This document shows positions 1 through 8,856 of a stretch of DNA of 64,000 nt, in pieces. The stretch covers positions 1 to 64,000 of the forward strand of contig JAIOPD010000012.1 of NCBI GenBank assembly GCA_021414115.1. The letters run 5' to 3'. Each line of letters begins with the position of its first letter. Position 1 is the stretch's first letter. A program made the position numbers and the translations under genes. Source of the DNA: Planctomycetia bacterium. Lineage in GTDB: Bacteria; Planctomycetota; Planctomycetia; Pirellulales; UBA1268. The notes beneath the pieces are model-generated. The model was not told the DNA's origin. It searched no databases and saw only the letters and a list, made by a program, of their open reading frames with translations.

Positions 1-471
1 GCTGCCGGCGTGCAACGGATGCTGATCGACGCGGCGATTCCGACTGCCGGCAAGCACGTGGTGATCGTGGGTCGCAGCGACATCGTGGGCAAGCCTTTGG
101 CGCTCCTGCTCGCGTCGCGTCCACCGCATGGCTGCCCGCCGGGCGAAGCCGGCGGCTGTGACGCGACGGTGACGATTTGCCATAGTCGCTCCGGCGACAT
201 CGCCGGGTTGACGCGGCAGGCCGACATCGTGGTGGCGGCGGTGGGCCGCCCGAAGTTGATCACGGCCGACATGGTGAAGCCCGGCGCGGCGGTGATCGAT
301 GTCGGCATCAATCGGGTCGATGGATCGCTTGTGGGCGACGTCGACTACGACCGGGTTCGTGAGGTCGCGGGATGGATCTCGCCGGTGCCGGGTGGCGTGG
401 GGCCGATGACCGTGGCGATGCTCCTCGCCAACACCCTCCTTGCCGCCGAACTCCGCCTCGGGAAGCGCTGA
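1..471 (+). CDS. folD: FolD, C-terminal part (methylenetetrahydrofolate dehydrogenase/cyclohydrolase)
   Basis: This is the 3' part of a bifunctional cytosolic enzyme that oxidises 5,10-methylenetetrahydrofolate with NADP+ and hydrolyses the product to 10-formyl-tetrahydrofolate, feeding purine and formyl-Met synthesis. The reading frame is open from base 1, so the N-terminal catalytic half lies outside the window; 156 residues are visible. The NADP-binding motif [14 protein letters not shown] lies near residue 24 of the visible part and the C-terminal family signature [15 protein letters not shown] near residue 130. A Gly/Cys-containing loop ([13 protein letters not shown]) between the first strands of the NADP domain is slightly longer than usual. 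The gene is followed at once by REP-type repeats. Family assignment is secure; the start is not visible. Confidence 0.95.
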   Translation, partial: AAGVQRMLIDAAIPTAGKHVVIVGRSDIVGKPLALLLASRPPHGCPPGEAGGCDATVTICHSRSGDIAGLTRQADIVVAAVGRPKLITADMVKPGAAVIDVGINRVDGSLVGDVDYDRVREVAGWISPVPGGVGPMTVAMLLANTLLAAELRLGKR

Positions 472-667
472 CGCGGAGCGGGTTGGGGTGGAGGCCGTCT
501 ACCCCGCGCTCGCCATTGGGGCTTCCCGACCCACGAACCGTGCCTGCCGGGATTCCGGGAAGCCCGGAGCGCGAGCGACGGGTATACGCATGGCGACCCA
601 AAGAGCCGACGCGGAGCGGGTTGGGGTGGAGGCCGTCTACCCCGCGCTCGCGCTTGGGGCTTCCCGA
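472..667. repeat. REP cluster 1, upstream of the RAYT gene (1.4 units of a 138-bp repeat)
   Basis: Three copies of the 32-nt element occur: form A reversed at 497-528 and 635-666, form B forward at 556-587. Blocks beginning at 470 and 608 repeat with an exact offset of 138 bp. Each A copy is preceded by a conserved GC-rich stretch that includes GGGGTGGAGG. Form A can fold as CCCC...GGGG around an inner GC stem; form B has CCCG...CGGG instead. The cluster begins immediately after the folD stop codon and ends just before the RAYT promoter. Confidence 0.9.
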
Positions 668-681
668 CCGGAAGCGGCGGG

Positions 682-709
682 TTGACAAAGTAATATACGC
701 ATGTACACT
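682..709 (+). promoter_or_regulatory. Predicted promoter of the RAYT gene
   Basis: A perfect -35 hexamer TTGACA (682-687) is followed after 16 nt by TACACT (704-709), a 4 of 6 match to the -10 consensus. The ATG at 717 is only 7 nt further on, so transcription should begin at or next to the start codon and give a leaderless mRNA. No Shine-Dalgarno sequence is present, consistent with that reading. Confidence 0.45.
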
Positions 710-716
710 CACGCGA

Positions 717-1241
717 ATGTTTCATGAACCCGGGTCTGTCGTGTGCTCCGAACCCGTCGCGTGGTTTCTCACGTGGACGACCTACGGGTCGTGGCTTCCC
801 GGAGATGACCGTGGGTGGGTGGATCGACGACGTGGTGTTCAGGGTGGAAACCAGTTCGTGGAACAGGCCGCCCGTCGGCGGATGTCGATGCAGCCGATCA
901 CACTCACGCCGCTCGAGCGAGGATTGATCGCAGAGTCCGTGTCAGCCCATTGCCGTATTCGTGGCTGGACCCTGCATGCGTGTCAGTGCCGCACCCAACA
1001 CGTGCATGTGGTGGTGACCGCCGCCAATTCTTCCGCGCGGGCAATGATGAGCGAACTCAAGGCATGGGGGACACGAGCCCTCGACGGGCAGCCCTCGCCG
1101 ATCAGAGGGCCGCGAAGCACGGCGACGTCGCGGCGCTGGTGGGCCAAAGGAGGAAGCTGCCGGGTGGTGTTCGACCAGCGCGGACTCGAGAATGTCGTGA
1201 CCTACGTGCGTGAGTGCCAAGATCGACCCCGGGAGAAATAG
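717..1241 (+). CDS. REP-associated tyrosine transposase (RAYT, IS200/Y1 family)
   Basis: A 174-residue Y1 (HUH) single-strand DNA transposase-like protein of the RAYT group, which is thought to spread REP hairpin elements without carrying its own insertion-sequence ends. The N-terminal family signature WFLTWTTYGSWLPGDDRGWV is at residues 16-35. The metal-binding HUH motif is HVH at 95-97 (QHVHVVV) and the probable catalytic tyrosine is Tyr163 in VVTYVRECQ. The length and the Trp-rich stretch near residues 141-150 fit an intact protein. ATG 717 was chosen because it lies just downstream of a promoter-like sequence and ahead of the conserved block. Tandem 138-bp REP units lie on both sides (472-667 and 1249-1573), the standard arrangement for a RAYT and its substrate. 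Activity is inferred, not shown. Confidence 0.85.
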   Translation: MFHEPGSVVCSEPVAWFLTWTTYGSWLPGDDRGWVDRRRGVQGGNQFVEQAARRRMSMQPITLTPLERGLIAESVSAHCRIRGWTLHACQCRTQHVHVVVTAANSSARAMMSELKAWGTRALDGQPSPIRGPRSTATSRRWWAKGGSCRVVFDQRGLENVVTYVRECQDRPREK

Positions 1242-1248
1242 CGGCTCC

Positions 1249-1573
1249 GTGGGGTGGAGGCCGTATACCCCGCGCTCGCGCTTGGGGCTTCCCGACCCAC
1301 GAACCGTGCCTGCCGGGATTCCGGGAAGCCCGGAGCGCGAGCGACGGGTATACGCGTGGCGACCCAAAGAGCCGACGCGGAGCGGGTTGGGGTGGAGGCC
1401 GTCTACCCCGCGCTCGCCCTTGGGGTTTCCCGACCCACGAACCGTGCCTGCCGGGATTCCGGGAAGCCCGGAGCGCGAGCGACGGGTATACGCATGGCGA
1501 CCCAACGAGCCGACGCGGAGCGGGTTGGGTTGGAGGCCGACTACCCCGCGCTCGCCCTTGGGGCTTCCCGATC
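1249..1573. repeat. REP cluster 2, downstream of the RAYT gene (2.4 tandem 138-bp units)
   Basis: Five copies lie in strict alternation: form A reversed at 1263-1294, 1401-1432 and 1539-1570, form B forward at 1322-1353 and 1460-1491. The array has an exact 138-bp period with 59 nt from A to B and 79 nt from B to A. The units are almost identical to those upstream of the RAYT gene and closer to each other than to most copies elsewhere in the window, which suggests recent amplification here. Confidence 0.9.
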
Positions 1574-1816
1574 GGGAGAGGACGCGTTCCGGGCCGCGTT
1601 GGCCCGTGTTTCCCCCGAAAACCCGCCCTTGAACGGCTTTCGGAGGATCACTACCTTCCCCACCCGCATGGCAGGTTCGACGGGCAAGGTCCGCCCATCC
1701 TGCCGGCTCATGCGCAGCCTTCGCTGGCGGACGTTCGCCAGGCTGCCATGGGCTCGACCCACCGCGATGTCCGATCACTTCCCGAACCCGTCCCAGCCCG
1801 TGCGAGAAGTTGGTAC
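1574..1816. other. Unassigned spacer before the ABC exporter
   Basis: I see no convincing gene in these 243 bases; the open frames that cross them are mostly made of repeat-derived sequence. A short inverted pair CATGGCAG (1667-1674) / CTGCCATG (1743-1750) is present. The stretch probably holds the promoter of the ABC exporter, but I could not pick out convincing hexamers. Confidence 0.4.
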
Positions 1817-3766
1817 ATGAACTATTTTCTCAGGGCTTTGAGGGAGGCCGCGAAGAGCTGGCCGCTGCTCGCAGCGGCGCTGCTCTGCTCCGCCGGCGTT
1901 GCCGCCCTGTGGGGCGCGAACATCGCCGCCCTGTTCCCCATCATTGAAGTCACGCTCAAGGGCGACTCGTTGCAGTCGTGGAACGAGCGGCGGCTCGAGG
2001 AGTCGAAGCAGCGGATCGAGGCGGCGCATGCCACGATCGCCGACCTCGAGAAACGGCTGGCGGCGGGGATTCCCGACGCCCGTGAGGCCATGAAGGCCCA
2101 AAACAAACTCGACACCTTCCGGTTGGCGGTGCGGGGCGACCAGGCGATCGCCCTCTCGGCCGAGCACCTCACGCCCTGGATCGACCGTTTCCTGCCCCGC
2201 GACCCGTTTCAGACGGTGCTCCTCGTGGTGGCCTTCGTCGTGATCAGCACCTTCATCAAGCACGTGCTGCTCATGGGCAGCACGCTGCTGGTGAGTTGGG
2301 TGGCGATGACCATCAGTCGAAACATCCGGCTCAAGGTCTTCGACAAGGCCCTCGCGCTCGACCGCGCGCAGTTCATGAGGTGGGGCTCGGCAGGATTCAT
2401 GGCGCAGGTCACGAGCACGTCGGACATGCTTGCCAGCGGCATCACGAGCGTCTACGGCGGTGCGATCACCGAGCCGCTCAAGATCATGACCTGCCTCGGT
2501 TTCGCGTTCATGGTCTCGTGGCGACTGACGCTCGCCTGCCTGACGCTGGCGCCCGTCGTGGGCTTTTTGATGGTCTGGCTCAACCGCCGAATCCGTGGGG
2601 TCTCGAAGAACATCCTCGCCCGGTCGCGAGGGTTTCATCATGTGCTCCTCGAAGCCCTCAACAACGTGTTGACCGTGCAGGCCTACACGATGGAAGACTT
2701 CGAACGGCAGCGATTTCGCACCTGCACCGGCGACATGATGCGAACGGGCATGTGGCATTCGTTCTATCACGCCCTGGCCAATCCGATCACGGAGATCCTC
2801 GGCATCGGTATGGTCGCCACGTCGATCGCCGTCGGGGCATGGCTCGTGATCAATCAGGAGACGAAGATCTTCGGGATCACGATGACGGACCAGCCCATGA
2901 CGGTGCCGGGCATCATGATCTTCTTCGGGTTTTTGATCGGGGCGAGCGACCCGGTGCGGAAACTCTCCGGCGTGATCACCGGCCTCAACATCGGAATCGT
3001 GGGCGCCCAGGGGCTGTATCCCCTGCTCGACATGCCGTCGAAGCTGACCGAGGCGGTGAATCCCCGCGAACTGCCCTCGCCCCACCGGGAGATCCGGCTC
3101 GAGAACGTGTCTTTTTCCTACGACGGGATCGACACCGTGCTCAAGGACGTGAACGTCGCCATCCAGTTCGGCGAACGGGTGGCGATCGTGGGGCCGAACG
3201 GCGGCGGCAAGAGCACGCTCATCAACGTCATCTGCCGATTTTACGACCCGACGAAGGGCCGCGTGCTCCTCGACGGCGTGCCGTTGACGGAGGTCGCGCT
3301 GCACGACCTTCGGCGGCGGATCGCCATGGTCACGCAGCAGACCGAGCTCTTCAACGAGTCGATCCTCTACAACATCCGGTATGGCCGCTGGGAGGCCACC
3401 GACGAGGAGATCGAGGAGGCGGCCCGCCGGGCGCACGCCCACGAGTTCATCTCGGAGTTTCCGGAGGGCTACCGCACGATGGTGGGTCCCAACGGCTTCC
3501 GGCTCTCGGGTGGCCAGCGGCAGCGGATCGCGCTGGCCCGGGCGTTCCTGCGGAACGCGGAGATCCTCGTGCTCGACGAGGCCACGAGTCAGATCGACGT
3601 GGACAGCGAGCGACTCATCCACGAGGCCCTCTCGACCTACGTCGAGAACCGCACCGTGATCATGATCACGCACCGCGCCAGCACGCTGGCGCTCGCCGAT
3701 GCGATCATCGAGGTCGATCATGGCGTCGTCACCAAGCGCCCGGCGCGGCAGCACCAGGCTGCCTGA
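1817..3766 (+). CDS. ABC exporter half-transporter (MsbA-like, fused membrane and ATPase domains)
   Basis: A 649-residue ATP-driven exporter half-molecule that should act as a dimer in the cytoplasmic membrane; lipid or drug export is typical of the family but the substrate is unknown. The membrane domain (about 1-400) is followed by an ATPase domain with Walker A GPNGGGKST near 459, signature LSGGQ near 563, Walker B ILVLDEA near 582 and the H-loop in IMITHR. An unusual feature is a charged, coiled-coil-like insertion of roughly 80 residues between the first two membrane helices (about 47-125, including EESKQRIEAAHATIADLEKR), longer than the short loop seen in MsbA. ATG 1817 is preferred because the frame upstream runs through REP repeats. 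The gene stands alone. Confidence 0.88.
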   Translation: MNYFLRALREAAKSWPLLAAALLCSAGVAALWGANIAALFPIIEVTLKGDSLQSWNERRLEESKQRIEAAHATIADLEKRLAAGIPDAREAMKAQNKLDTFRLAVRGDQAIALSAEHLTPWIDRFLPRDPFQTVLLVVAFVVISTFIKHVLLMGSTLLVSWVAMTISRNIRLKVFDKALALDRAQFMRWGSAGFMAQVTSTSDMLASGITSVYGGAITEPLKIMTCLGFAFMVSWRLTLACLTLAPVVGFLMVWLNRRIRGVSKNILARSRGFHHVLLEALNNVLTVQAYTMEDFERQRFRTCTGDMMRTGMWHSFYHALANPITEILGIGMVATSIAVGAWLVINQETKIFGITMTDQPMTVPGIMIFFGFLIGASDPVRKLSGVITGLNIGIVGAQGLYPLLDMPSKLTEAVNPRELPSPHREIRLENVSFSYDGIDTVLKDVNVAIQFGERVAIVGPNGGGKSTLINVICRFYDPTKGRVLLDGVPLTEVALHDLRRRIAMVTQQTELFNESILYNIRYGRWEATDEEIEEAARRAHAHEFISEFPEGYRTMVGPNGFRLSGGQRQRIALARAFLRNAEILVLDEATSQIDVDSERLIHEALSTYVENRTVIMITHRASTLALADAIIEVDHGVVTKRPARQHQAA

Positions 3767-3798
3767 CGCCCGTTCGCCCTGCAGCGGCGCTCCAGTGG

Positions 3799-3804
3799 TA
3801 CACT
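3799..3804 (+). promoter_or_regulatory. Predicted -10 element of the zinc-ribbon protein gene
   Basis: TACACT lies 7 nt before the ATG at 3812, with no Shine-Dalgarno sequence between them. This is the same hexamer and spacing as in front of the RAYT gene and suggests a leaderless transcript. No strong -35 is visible. Confidence 0.3.
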
Positions 3805-3811
3805 CATCATC

Positions 3812-4201
3812 ATGAGCGGAAACGTCGCCTGTTCCTGCGGATATCGCGGCCCCGGAATCGCCGATGGCCTGTCGGTGGTGTGCCCCATCTGCCGCACGCC
3901 CGCCGCCGCGGTCGAGCGGGCCTACCGGATTCCCTGCCCCAATGGCCATGTGCTCAAGGCGCGGGACGAGTGGCTCGGCCGCGAGATGGTCTGCCCGACG
4001 TGCAACGAACCGTTCGTGCTCCGGGCGACCGACAGCCTTGAATACCGCAAGGAGCAGAAACTGCGGCAGGACGCTGCCGACGCCCGCCAGGCGCAGGTCT
4101 GGCTCAAGCGGGCGATCTTCGCCGGCGTGATCGTCGTGCTGTCGTTCGTGGTGATGGTCGTGCTCAGCATGAATCCGCAGTGGTTCCAGCCGAAGAGCTG
4201 A
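3812..4201 (+). CDS. Small zinc-ribbon membrane protein of unknown function
   Basis: A 129-residue protein with two probable zinc-ribbon modules: Cys7, Cys9, Cys24 and Cys27 form one set, and Cys42, His46, Cys61 and Cys64 the other. A charged helical linker (about 75-98) leads to a single C-terminal membrane helix at about 101-120 and a short tail, so the ribbons should face the cytoplasm if the protein is tail-anchored. There is no close functional homologue I can name. It lies 45 bp after the ABC exporter and converges with rhaB. The function is unknown. Confidence 0.75.
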   Translation: MSGNVACSCGYRGPGIADGLSVVCPICRTPAAAVERAYRIPCPNGHVLKARDEWLGREMVCPTCNEPFVLRATDSLEYRKEQKLRQDAADARQAQVWLKRAIFAGVIVVLSFVVMVVLSMNPQWFQPKS

Positions 4202-4230
4202 GTACCGTCGACCACGGTGCGTCGCCGACC

Positions 4231-5721
<1,491 letters not shown>

Positions 5722-5864
5722 GATCCCTGTTCCTCGGGGGTGAGGAGGAGATTGTGAGGTTTTCCGTGGGCAAGGCGAGGGGGACAGCGTGCCGGCCGGG
5801 GCAGGCCTGCGAAACCCTGCGGGTCGGGCGGGGGCGGACGCGTGCCGCGGGGCGGAACAACCGA

Positions 5865-5894
5865 TTGACAAAACCGACGGTCGATTCTTGCAAT
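5865..5894 (+). promoter_or_regulatory. Predicted cysH promoter with a small dyad
   Basis: A perfect -35 TTGACA (5865-5870) is followed after 18 nt by TGCAAT (5889-5894), a 4 of 6 match to the -10 consensus, and the ATG of cysH is at 5923. A short dyad TTGC...GCAA (about 5888-5904) overlaps the -10 region and could be a binding site for the Rrf2 regulator encoded downstream. The operator assignment is speculative. Confidence 0.4.
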
Positions 5895-5922
5895 AGTTGA
5901 GCAACGTGGTAAGGATTCGGTC

Positions 5923-6660
5923 ATGACGACCACGACCGCTGCGGCGGAACTGAAACCGGACGGAGTGTCGGACGCGCTGCGCGAGGAGCTCGCCCGTGCC
6001 AGCCGGTCGCTGGAATCCGCGACCCCCGAGGAGGTCATCCGTTGGGCCGTCGGCCGGTTTGGCGACAAGCTCACGATGGCCACGGCCTTCGGGCCGGAGG
6101 GATGCCTGATCATCCACTGGCTCGCGGCGATCGCCCCGCAGACCTACGTCTTCAATCTCGACACCGGCTACCAATTTTCAGAGACGCTCGACCTCCGCGA
6201 CCGGATCGCGAAGCGGTATGGAATCGAGGTCGTGCTCGCACGCCCCGAAACCACCGTCGACGAGTACGAGCGGCAGCACGGCGGACCGATCTACCGCACG
6301 GACCCCGACCGCTGCTGTGCCGACCGGAAGCTGGCGGTCGTGAAGCGAGTACTCGTGAACTACACCGCCTGGATGAGCGGCATCCGCCGCGATCAGAGCC
6401 CCGACCGGGCGGCCGCGCCGATCGTGGGCTGGGACCACAAGTTCGGGGTGGTGAAGATTTCGCCCCTGGCAAACTTCACGAAAGCCGCCGTCTGGGACGC
6501 GATCGTCCGCGAGAACGTGCCCTACAACCCGCTCCACGACAAGGGCTACGTGAGCATCGGCTGCGCGCCCTGCACGCGGGCCGTGACCGCGGGCGAAGAC
6601 GAGCGCGCCGGCCGCTGGAGCGGCACGGTCAAGACCGAGTGCGGACTCCATTCCCGCTAA
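5923..6660 (+). CDS. cysH: APS reductase (assimilatory adenylyl-sulfate reductase, CysH family)
   Basis: A 245-residue cytosolic enzyme that reduces adenylyl-sulfate to sulfite and AMP in assimilatory sulfate reduction, with thioredoxin as electron donor. The Cys pairs that bind a [4Fe-4S] cluster in the APS-type enzymes are present, CC at 131-132 and C214/C217 in GCAPC, so the substrate is predicted to be APS rather than PAPS. The catalytic cysteine is Cys240 in the C-terminal motif ECGLH. The binding-loop motif TGYQFSETL starts at 81. A probable promoter lies just upstream, and an Rrf2-type regulator follows after 17 bp, so the two are likely co-transcribed and the regulator may sense sulfur or cysteine status. 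Confidence 0.92.
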   Translation: MTTTTAAAELKPDGVSDALREELARASRSLESATPEEVIRWAVGRFGDKLTMATAFGPEGCLIIHWLAAIAPQTYVFNLDTGYQFSETLDLRDRIAKRYGIEVVLARPETTVDEYERQHGGPIYRTDPDRCCADRKLAVVKRVLVNYTAWMSGIRRDQSPDRAAAPIVGWDHKFGVVKISPLANFTKAAVWDAIVRENVPYNPLHDKGYVSIGCAPCTRAVTAGEDERAGRWSGTVKTECGLHSR

Positions 6661-6677
6661 ACCCGCGAGGCCTTGCC

Positions 6678-7115
6678 ATGCGCCTGTCTGCGAAGACCGA
6701 ATACGCCGCGATGGCCGCGGTCGAGTTGGCGCGACGCTGCGACGCGGTGCAGCCGGTGGGGATCAGGGCGATCTGCGAGGCGCAAGGCGTGCCCGCGAGA
6801 TTTCTCGTGCACATCCTCCTGCAGTTGAAGGCGGCCGGTATCGTGGCGAGCACCCGGGGCGCCGCCGGCGGATATCGGCTCGCCCGGGCTCCGGACACGA
6901 TCACGCTCGCCGACATTCGCCGCGCCGTGGATGGCCCGGGTGACGCGGCGGCCCCGGTGACGGCCGAACTCGCCCGGCGATCGCGGACCGCGACCGTGCT
7001 CGCGGCGGCCTGGCACGAGGCCGCGGAAGCGGAGTCGGAGGCGCTCAGCGGCGTCACGCTCGCCGATCTCGCAGGCCGATGCCGCTCCGTGGCCGACGCG
7101 ATGTATTACATCTGA
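6678..7115 (+). CDS. Rrf2 family transcriptional regulator
   Basis: A 145-residue winged-helix DNA-binding protein. The N-terminal block MRLSAKTEYAAMAAVELAR and the wing RGAAGGYRLAR (60-70) are typical of the Rrf2/CymR/IscR family. The cysteines present are C21, C33 and one near 135; the cluster-binding trio found around residues 92-104 in IscR is missing, so this is more like CymR, which does not bind iron-sulfur and controls sulfur metabolism in Firmicutes. Co-directional placement 17 bp after cysH supports a sulfur role. The exact signal is not readable from sequence. Confidence 0.85.
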   Translation: MRLSAKTEYAAMAAVELARRCDAVQPVGIRAICEAQGVPARFLVHILLQLKAAGIVASTRGAAGGYRLARAPDTITLADIRRAVDGPGDAAAPVTAELARRSRTATVLAAAWHEAAEAESEALSGVTLADLAGRCRSVADAMYYI

Positions 7116-7178
7116 CGCGCCGTTCACGCTCCCGGCGCCCGCCCCAATCGCTCCGCGCTATCGTCGACGTCGTCACCC

Positions 7179-7352
7179 GTATACCCGTCGCTTGCGCTCC
7201 GGGCTTCCCGAAATCCCCGACGCCACGGGTCACGGCTCACGCCGCTTCCCGCTTGGAAGCCCCAAGCGCGAGCGCGGGGTATACGCTCTCCACCTCAACC
7301 CGCTTTCCGCTGCGTCCCGTCGGGAAGCCCCAAGCGCGAGCGCGGGGTATAC
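7179..7352. repeat. REP cluster 3
   Basis: Form B reversed at 7179-7210, then form A forward at 7253-7284 (first bases altered to TTGG) and 7321-7352. The spacing is 74 and 68 nt, less regular than in other clusters. The copies lie between the Rrf2 gene and the structured region at 7.4 kb. Confidence 0.85.
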
Positions 7353-7398
7353 GTTTTCCACTCCGCAAGTCGCCGTGCAGACCCACATGGTCGCGGCG

Positions 7399-7610
7399 CA
7401 AAAAAAGGGCCCCCGGAACGGTCCAGGGTCCAGGGGGGCGGAGAACCTGGACCGTTTCCGGGAGCGATTGGACGATCAACGCCGGGAAGGACACGGTCCC
7501 GACGTCGGCGGCGAGCATCCGTGCTGCCGGCGACGTCGGGCGGGATGAACCTCGTAAGGCAACCCCGTGGCCTTCAGGCGGGGGGACAGTACGGATCGTT
7601 TTTTTCAGGG
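7399..7610. other. Structured intergenic region, possible small RNA with minus-strand terminator
   Basis: Three successive inverted repeats occupy this gap. The first (about 7410-7462) pairs CCCGGAACGGTCCAGG with CCTGGACCGTTTCCGGG and is flanked on the plus strand by a run of A at 7400-7407, so on the minus strand it reads as a long GC-rich hairpin followed by T8, a textbook intrinsic terminator. The second (about 7498-7540) pairs CCCGACGTCG with CGACGTCGGG. The third (about 7563-7584) pairs CCCC with GGGG and is followed by TTTTTTT at about 7599-7606 on the plus strand. I do not recognise a known RNA family and open frames here look accidental. A minus-strand RNA of about 200 nt, or a bidirectional terminator, are the main readings. 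Confidence 0.45.
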
Positions 7611-7792
7611 TCAAGGTCGTTCCCACCGGTGTTCCGAGCGTGTTTCACGCATCTCCGCCGGCCCGCATCCAGCCCAGCCTGCCGGCATTCCGCCACGTGG
7701 CGGCAGACAGACGTGTCGGCGCGGACTGGGAAAGAACGGGTATGATCGCCGCGGCCCGACCGACATCGACCCGACCGAGGAGTTTTGCCCCG

Positions 7793-8410
7793 ATGGCGAC
7801 CGTCACCCCTACCCTGCCGATCCCGTCCGCCGGCGCACCGCCGACCCCCGAGGCCTGGGCGGCTGCCTTCGCGGCGGCGCTGCCCTACGCTGCATTTTTG
7901 GAGCGGCACGGCACGACCGAACAGCGTGATCGGTGGCACGCCTTTCATGGGAAGGTGGTACTCACGCCGCCGCAGCGGCAGCTGCTCGGCAGTTTTGTCC
8001 GGAAGATGCCGGTGCTCGTGCTCGCCGGCGCCTGGTGTGGAGACTGCGTCAACCAGTGCCCGATCTTCGCTCACTTCGCGGCGGCCGCGGCCTCGATCGA
8101 CCTGCGGTTTCTCGACCGCGACGCCCTGCCCGACATCGCCGCCCATCTCAAGGTCTGCGGCGGACAGCGGGTCCCCGTCGCCGCCTTCTTCAGCGAGGAC
8201 TTCACGCCCATCCTCTTTTACGGCGACCGGACGCTCTCCGCATACCGCGCAGCGGCGGCGGCTCAGCTCGGCTCCTCGTGTGCGTCGGGCGCCGCGCCGC
8301 CCCCGGCGCAGGCGATCGCTGCGGTCGTCTCCGACTGGCTCGACCAGTTCGAACGGGTCCATCACATCCTGCGACTGTCCGCCCGCCTGCGCGAAAAACA
8401 CGGCGACTGA
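7793..8410 (+). CDS. Thioredoxin-family protein
   Basis: A 205-residue thioredoxin-fold protein with the redox motif WCGDC at residues 81-85, preceded by the core strand VLVLAGA. There is no signal peptide, so it should act in the cytoplasm. The start at 7793 is preferred over ATG 7742 because a GAGGAG ribosome-binding sequence lies 10 nt before it. The C-terminal third is Ala-rich and ends in a helix (LDQFERVHHILRLSARLREK). A third cysteine follows the pair in CVNQCP. The partner is unknown. The next gene begins 2 bp after the stop. Confidence 0.8.
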   Translation: MATVTPTLPIPSAGAPPTPEAWAAAFAAALPYAAFLERHGTTEQRDRWHAFHGKVVLTPPQRQLLGSFVRKMPVLVLAGAWCGDCVNQCPIFAHFAAAAASIDLRFLDRDALPDIAAHLKVCGGQRVPVAAFFSEDFTPILFYGDRTLSAYRAAAAAQLGSSCASGAAPPPAQAIAAVVSDWLDQFERVHHILRLSARLREKHGD

Positions 8411-8412
8411 TC

Positions 8413-8790
8413 ATGACAAGCCGCGAACGCTGGACCGTCTATCCGCTGTTGTTCCTCGCCATCGGACTGGCACTCCGCGCCGTGGCCGTGCCGCCCGACA
8501 AACTCGCCGTGGGTGTCGTCGAGGCCAGCCGGATCGTCTGTGGTGAGATTGTCGTCGCGGCGGACGGGGGCACGAAGCTCGTGCACATCGGCCGCGTCAA
8601 AGGGGGCGGCGGCGGTCGGATCGAGGTCAACGACGACTCGGGTGTCGAGGCGATCGCCATCGGCACCGGCCTGGAACACCGCGACGGCTTCGTCGAGTTT
8701 TTCAACGGCGAGGGGCAGCCGATCGGGCGGCTCAGCCCGGGCGGACCGCCCGCGGAACCGCCACCCGTTCCGGCATCAGTCGAAAACTGA
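8413..8790 (+). CDS. Small membrane-anchored protein of unknown function
   Basis: A 125-residue protein with one N-terminal hydrophobic helix (about 9-26, YPLLFLAIGLALRAVAV) that is a membrane anchor or uncleaved signal. The body (27-105) is a beta-rich region with VEASRIVCGEIVVAADGG and a glycine run, followed by a Pro-rich tail. It lies 2 bp after the thioredoxin-family gene and is probably co-transcribed with it. The stop codon overlaps the duplicated tRNA 3' end. I could not assign a function. Confidence 0.65.
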   Translation: MTSRERWTVYPLLFLAIGLALRAVAVPPDKLAVGVVEASRIVCGEIVVAADGGTKLVHIGRVKGGGGGRIEVNDDSGVEAIAIGTGLEHRDGFVEFFNGEGQPIGRLSPGGPPAEPPPVPASVEN

Positions 8791-8818
8791 AATACACCCG
8801 GCAGGACTCGAACCTGCA
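8790..8818 (-). pseudogene. Duplicated 3' end of tRNA-Arg (29-bp direct repeat)
   Basis: The 29 bases 8790-8818 are identical to 8854-8882, which hold the T arm and acceptor 3' strand of the tRNA-Arg gene. No D arm or anticodon arm follows, so this is a fragment. The 64-bp offset resembles a tRNA attachment-site duplication left by an integrated element that is now gone, or a local slippage event. Confidence 0.85.
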
Positions 8819-8856
8819 GACTGGTTTCACGCGGCGCGAGCCATGTGCCCCGAAAA

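Noticed and set aside
472-1573. Possible CRISPR array near the RAYT
   Set aside because: The units are two inverted forms with fixed 138-bp period, the spacers are themselves repeated, and no cas gene is near.
1667-1750. Inverted pair CATGGCAG / CTGCCATG as another copy of the family-2 palindrome
   Set aside because: Only 8 bp are complementary and the interior does not follow the order seen in the three real copies.
1775-3949. 724-codon open frame antisense to the ABC exporter
   Set aside because: It is the shadow of a strongly conserved gene in high-GC DNA, with low-complexity Arg/His/Asp-rich protein and no family motif.
7237-7626. 129-codon minus-strand frame in the structured region at 7.4 kb
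   Set aside because: It is built from REP and hairpin sequence, lacks a ribosome-binding site and has no family similarity.
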